In this document: positions 6,633-7,795 of the stretch, in pieces
Layout of the letters: every line of letters starts with the position of its first letter
Position numbering within the stretch: the stretch's first letter is position 1
Assembly: GCA_036274635.1 (NCBI GenBank)
Contig: DASUFI010000073.1
Span: 1 to 7,795, forward strand
Direction of reading: 5' to 3'
Source of the DNA: DASUFI01 sp036274635
GTDB taxonomy: Bacteria > Planctomycetota > B15-G4
Length of the DNA: 7,795 bases
Translations under genes and position numbers: made by a program
Notes under the pieces: generated by a model
What the model saw: the letters and a program-made list of their open reading frames with translations, nothing else
Database searches by the model: none
What the model was told of the DNA's origin: nothing

Positions 6633-7180
6633 GGGCCGCTCCGCAGCGTGGCCGGCAGCGCGACCACCTGCACCTGCGCGCCCGTCTCGGCGTCCAGGGT
6701 GCTGACCACCGGCGCCGGTGCGGCCGGCACGCCCCAGCTGGTCAGCTGCTCCACCTCCACCCGCTCGAGGCTCGGCTGGCCGTGCTCGTCGTGGCCGACG
6801 AAGGCGCCGCTCACCCGCAGCACGGCGCGCGCGTAGCGGCCATCGGTGGGCACCTGGAGCTGCAGCGTGGCGGGCGTCAGCGCACCCCGCGCCCCGTCAG
6901 CGGCGCCCGCCAGCTCGCCACCCGCGGGCTGCACCTCGGGCGAGAGCTCCCAGCGCCACGTGACGCCCTGCATCGCGAGCAAGGGCTGGATGGCGACGTC
7001 GAGCGTGACCTGCGGCCCGTTGCCGTCGCCGCGCGGCGTCACCGTCACCCGCAGAGGGGCGAGCGGCTTGCACGGGTGGGCATCGCGGCCGGCCTGCAGC
7101 CCGACCGGCAGCGGCGCGGGTTGCACCGTCAGCAGGAGGGCCGCGACCAGGAGCGCTGGGCGCAGGATCGTCGCGGACAT
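6629..7180 (-). CDS. Small exported CKP protein, unrecognised family (copy 1)
   Basis: 183 residues, ATG at 7180, TGA at 6631-6629. The family is not recognised. Residues about 5-20 are hydrophobic (LRPALLVAALLLTVQ), giving a signal peptide or membrane anchor; a possible cleavage is after LQA at 28-30. The exported part is glycine- and proline-rich with alternating strands: 'HPCKPLAPLRVTV' (35-47), 'QVTLDVAIQP' (57-66), 'VTWRWELSPE' (73-82), 'ARAVLRVSGAF' (117-127), 'EQLTSWGVPA' (144-153) and 'LDAETGAQ' (162-169). The C-K-P, V-T-L, W-x-x-x-L, L-T-x-W-G and S/T-G-A positions recur in the protein at 3612-4190. Extending the frame to 7531 would add a basic, low-complexity leader across the inverted-repeat element, so the ATG before the hydrophobic run was chosen. 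It is the first gene after the candidate promoter and overlaps the next gene by four bases. No Shine-Dalgarno sequence is visible. Confidence 0.82.
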   Translation of the reverse strand: MSATILRPALLVAALLLTVQPAPLPVGLQAGRDAHPCKPLAPLRVTVTPRGDGNGPQVTLDVAIQPLLAMQGVTWRWELSPEVQPAGGELAGAADGARGALTPATLQLQVPTDGRYARAVLRVSGAFVGHDEHGQPSLERVEVEQLTSWGVPAAPAPVVSTLDAETGAQVQVVALPATLRSGP

Positions 7181-7254
7181 GCGGCAGAGAGGCAGTCGAG
7201 GAGTCGGGAGGAGGTGGGGTCGGCGCCCGGGAGGAGGGTGCCGGCCGGCCCGCA

Positions 7255-7282
7255 AGTATAGGGCAGGTTGCCGGCCAGTCAT
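7255..7282 (-). promoter_or_regulatory. Candidate sigma-70-type promoter for the protease modules
   Basis: On the minus strand a TATACT (-10, 7260-7255) lies 16 bp downstream of ATGACT (-35, 7282-7277, four of six matches to TTGACA). It would start transcription about 70 bases before the ATG at 7180. TATACT matches five of six consensus positions and is one of few AT-rich spots in this very GC-rich region. The leader that follows is pyrimidine-rich and has no clear ribosome-binding site. Confidence 0.4.
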
Positions 7283-7300
7283 GGCTGCGAAGTGACCCCA

Positions 7301-7528
7301 GGAGCCCGTCGAAGAAGTGCTTCGAGTGCGGACGGTGCGGAATTCGTGCCGGATCGAGGCGGGACCCAGCGCAGGGAATTGCGGCGGGCGCAGCCCGCCG
7401 CAAGCCCGTCGAGGGCGCTCCCGAATGGAGCGCCCGTCGCGGGGCGGCGATTCGCCGCAAGGCCGGCAAACGAAGAACCGGCGCGAAGGACGCTCCTTCC
7501 GCGCCGAATGACTTCTTCGACGGGCTCC
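7301..7528. repeat. 228-bp structured element bounded by perfect 18-bp inverted repeats
   Basis: GGAGCCCGTCGAAGAAGT at 7301-7318 is perfectly inverted at 7511-7528. After two mismatches the pairing resumes for four bases (7321-7324 with 7505-7508). Inside lie consecutive hairpins: TTGCGGCGGGC/GCCCGCCGCAA (7379-7389 with 7393-7403, 11 bp), GGGCGCTCC/GGAGCGCCC (7413-7421 with 7427-7435, 9 bp), GCGGCG/CGCCGC (7444-7449 with 7453-7458) and GGCGCG/CGCGCC (7480-7485 with 7500-7505, extended by AAGG/CCTT across one bulged base). The short word GCCCGTCGA recurs at 7304 and 7404. Only a 2-base CA flanks both ends, so a target-site duplication is not convincing. It may be a MITE- or REP-like repeat or a structured RNA. 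Confidence 0.65.
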
Positions 7529-7554
7529 CAAGCTTGACTATCCTCTGCACCCCC

Positions 7555-7795
7555 ATGCGCGTGGACCTCGACAAGTACCGGCAGGCAGGGCGCATCGCCT
7601 CGGAGGCGCGGCAGCGGGCCATCGCCGCCGTCAAGCCCGGCGTCCGCTACGTGGACGTGCTGGATGACATCGAGGCCTATATCCGCGCGCAGGGCGCCGA
7701 CCTGGCCTTCCCGGCGCAGGTCTCGGTGAACTACGTCGCTGCCCACGATTGCTGCGGCCCGGAGGACACCCGCACCTTCAAGGCCGGCGACGTGT
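7555..7795 (+). CDS. map: Methionine aminopeptidase, type II (archaeal/eukaryotic class), N-terminal part
   Basis: 80 residues from ATG at 7555 run off the window end. The enzyme removes the initiator methionine from new proteins in the cytoplasm. 'DLDKYRQAGRIASEAR' (4-19), 'VKPGV' (26-30), 'DDIEAYIRAQGADLAFPAQV' (37-56) and 'SVNYVAAHD' (57-65) follow the type II pattern (D-x-x-K-x-x-x-A-G-x-I-A; P-G; A-F-P-x-x-x-S-x-N-x-x-A-A-H). H64 corresponds to the conserved substrate-binding histidine of this family. The metal-ligand aspartates, histidine and glutamates should lie beyond the edge. The A-F-P and N-x-x-A-A-H spacing separates it from the usual bacterial type I enzyme. The gene is divergent from the protease modules, so it is probably functionally unrelated to them. 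No Shine-Dalgarno sequence precedes the ATG. Confidence 0.92.
   Translation, partial: MRVDLDKYRQAGRIASEARQRAIAAVKPGVRYVDVLDDIEAYIRAQGADLAFPAQVSVNYVAAHDCCGPEDTRTFKAGDV

Larger units (their letters stand above)
2020..7180 (-). repeat. Tandem duplication of a two-gene module (small CKP protein plus HExGH protease)
   Basis: Two copies of the same gene order lie head to tail on the minus strand: copy 1 at 7180-4341 and copy 2 at 4190-2020, separated by 150 bp. In each copy the stop of the small exported protein overlaps the start of the metalloprotease. Aligning the protease cores by eye (nucleotides 6017-5811 against 2994-2788, residues 206-274 and 207-275) gives 48 identical residues of 69 without a gap. 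The small proteins share scattered motifs only. The divergence, and the different C-termini of the proteases, indicate an old duplication rather than a recent copy. Confidence 0.85.
7181..7554. other. Divergent intergenic region (374 bp)
   Basis: This separates the minus-strand module from the plus-strand aminopeptidase gene. No convincing gene is present. It holds the candidate minus-strand promoter at 7255-7282 and a 228-bp structured element at 7301-7528. The last 26 bases before the aminopeptidase ATG (7529-7554) contain no Shine-Dalgarno sequence. Confidence 0.75.

Noticed and set aside
4383..6836. 817-codon open frame on the plus strand
   Set aside because: It is antisense to the large protease, compositionally biased and has no signal peptide or motif. 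It is a GC shadow.
7534..7544. TTGACT and TATCCT before the aminopeptidase gene as a promoter
   Set aside because: The two hexamers overlap each other and lie within 21 bases of the ATG, so they cannot be a -35/-10 pair. TATCCT alone as a -10 lacks a matching -35 at 16-18 bp.
1..7795. tRNA, rRNA, CRISPR array, or complete insertion sequence
   Set aside because: No cloverleaf with a recognisable T-arm, no rRNA-like stretch, no regularly spaced direct repeats and no transposase-like protein were seen on either strand.

Overview
The window is very GC-rich and densely coded. The DNA is bacterial in layout, and the best lineage clue is the C-terminal tail (about residues 628-763) of the large secreted protease. 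I recognise its pattern of paired cysteines, hydrophobic strands, an 'ILCGLTVHAQ' segment and a closing 'AQSNYVSLTFGS' as the kind of tail that ends many secreted Planctomycetota proteins. A Planctomycetota-like bacterium is therefore my inference, not a proven assignment.

Layout. Positions 1-62 are the last 19 codons of a plus-strand gene. It converges on a minus-strand run of five genes: a 620-residue polytopic membrane protein with a TPR-like tail (115-1977), a 530-residue secreted zinc metalloprotease (2020-3612), a small exported protein (3612-4190), a second 763-residue secreted zinc metalloprotease (4341-6632) and a second small exported protein (6629-7180). Positions 7181-7554 are non-coding. 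They hold a candidate promoter for the minus-strand run and a 228-bp structured element bounded by perfect 18-bp inverted repeats. On the other side, reading away, is the start of an archaeal/eukaryotic-type (type II) methionine aminopeptidase (7555 to the window edge).

Main point. The four central genes are two copies of one two-gene module. Each copy has a small exported protein with a 'CKP' motif whose stop codon overlaps the start of a secreted metalloprotease. Each protease is built from a signal peptide, an N-terminal beta-rich region, an HE(L/I)GH zinc site with a conserved 'FAEGYATFF' downstream, and a PPC-like beta-sandwich. In the protease core 48 of 69 aligned residues are identical without gaps (hand count). 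The small proteins have diverged far more but keep a recognisable set of shared positions. The upstream protease carries an extra Ig/PKD-like domain and the Planctomycetota-like tail, which the other copy lacks. The tight coupling and co-duplication suggest that the small protein works with its protease (partner, inhibitor, chaperone or anchor). I do not recognise the small protein as a named family, so this pair is the best candidate here for an undescribed system.

Most long open frames on the plus strand across 91-6836 are GC-driven shadows of the minus-strand genes and are not annotated.
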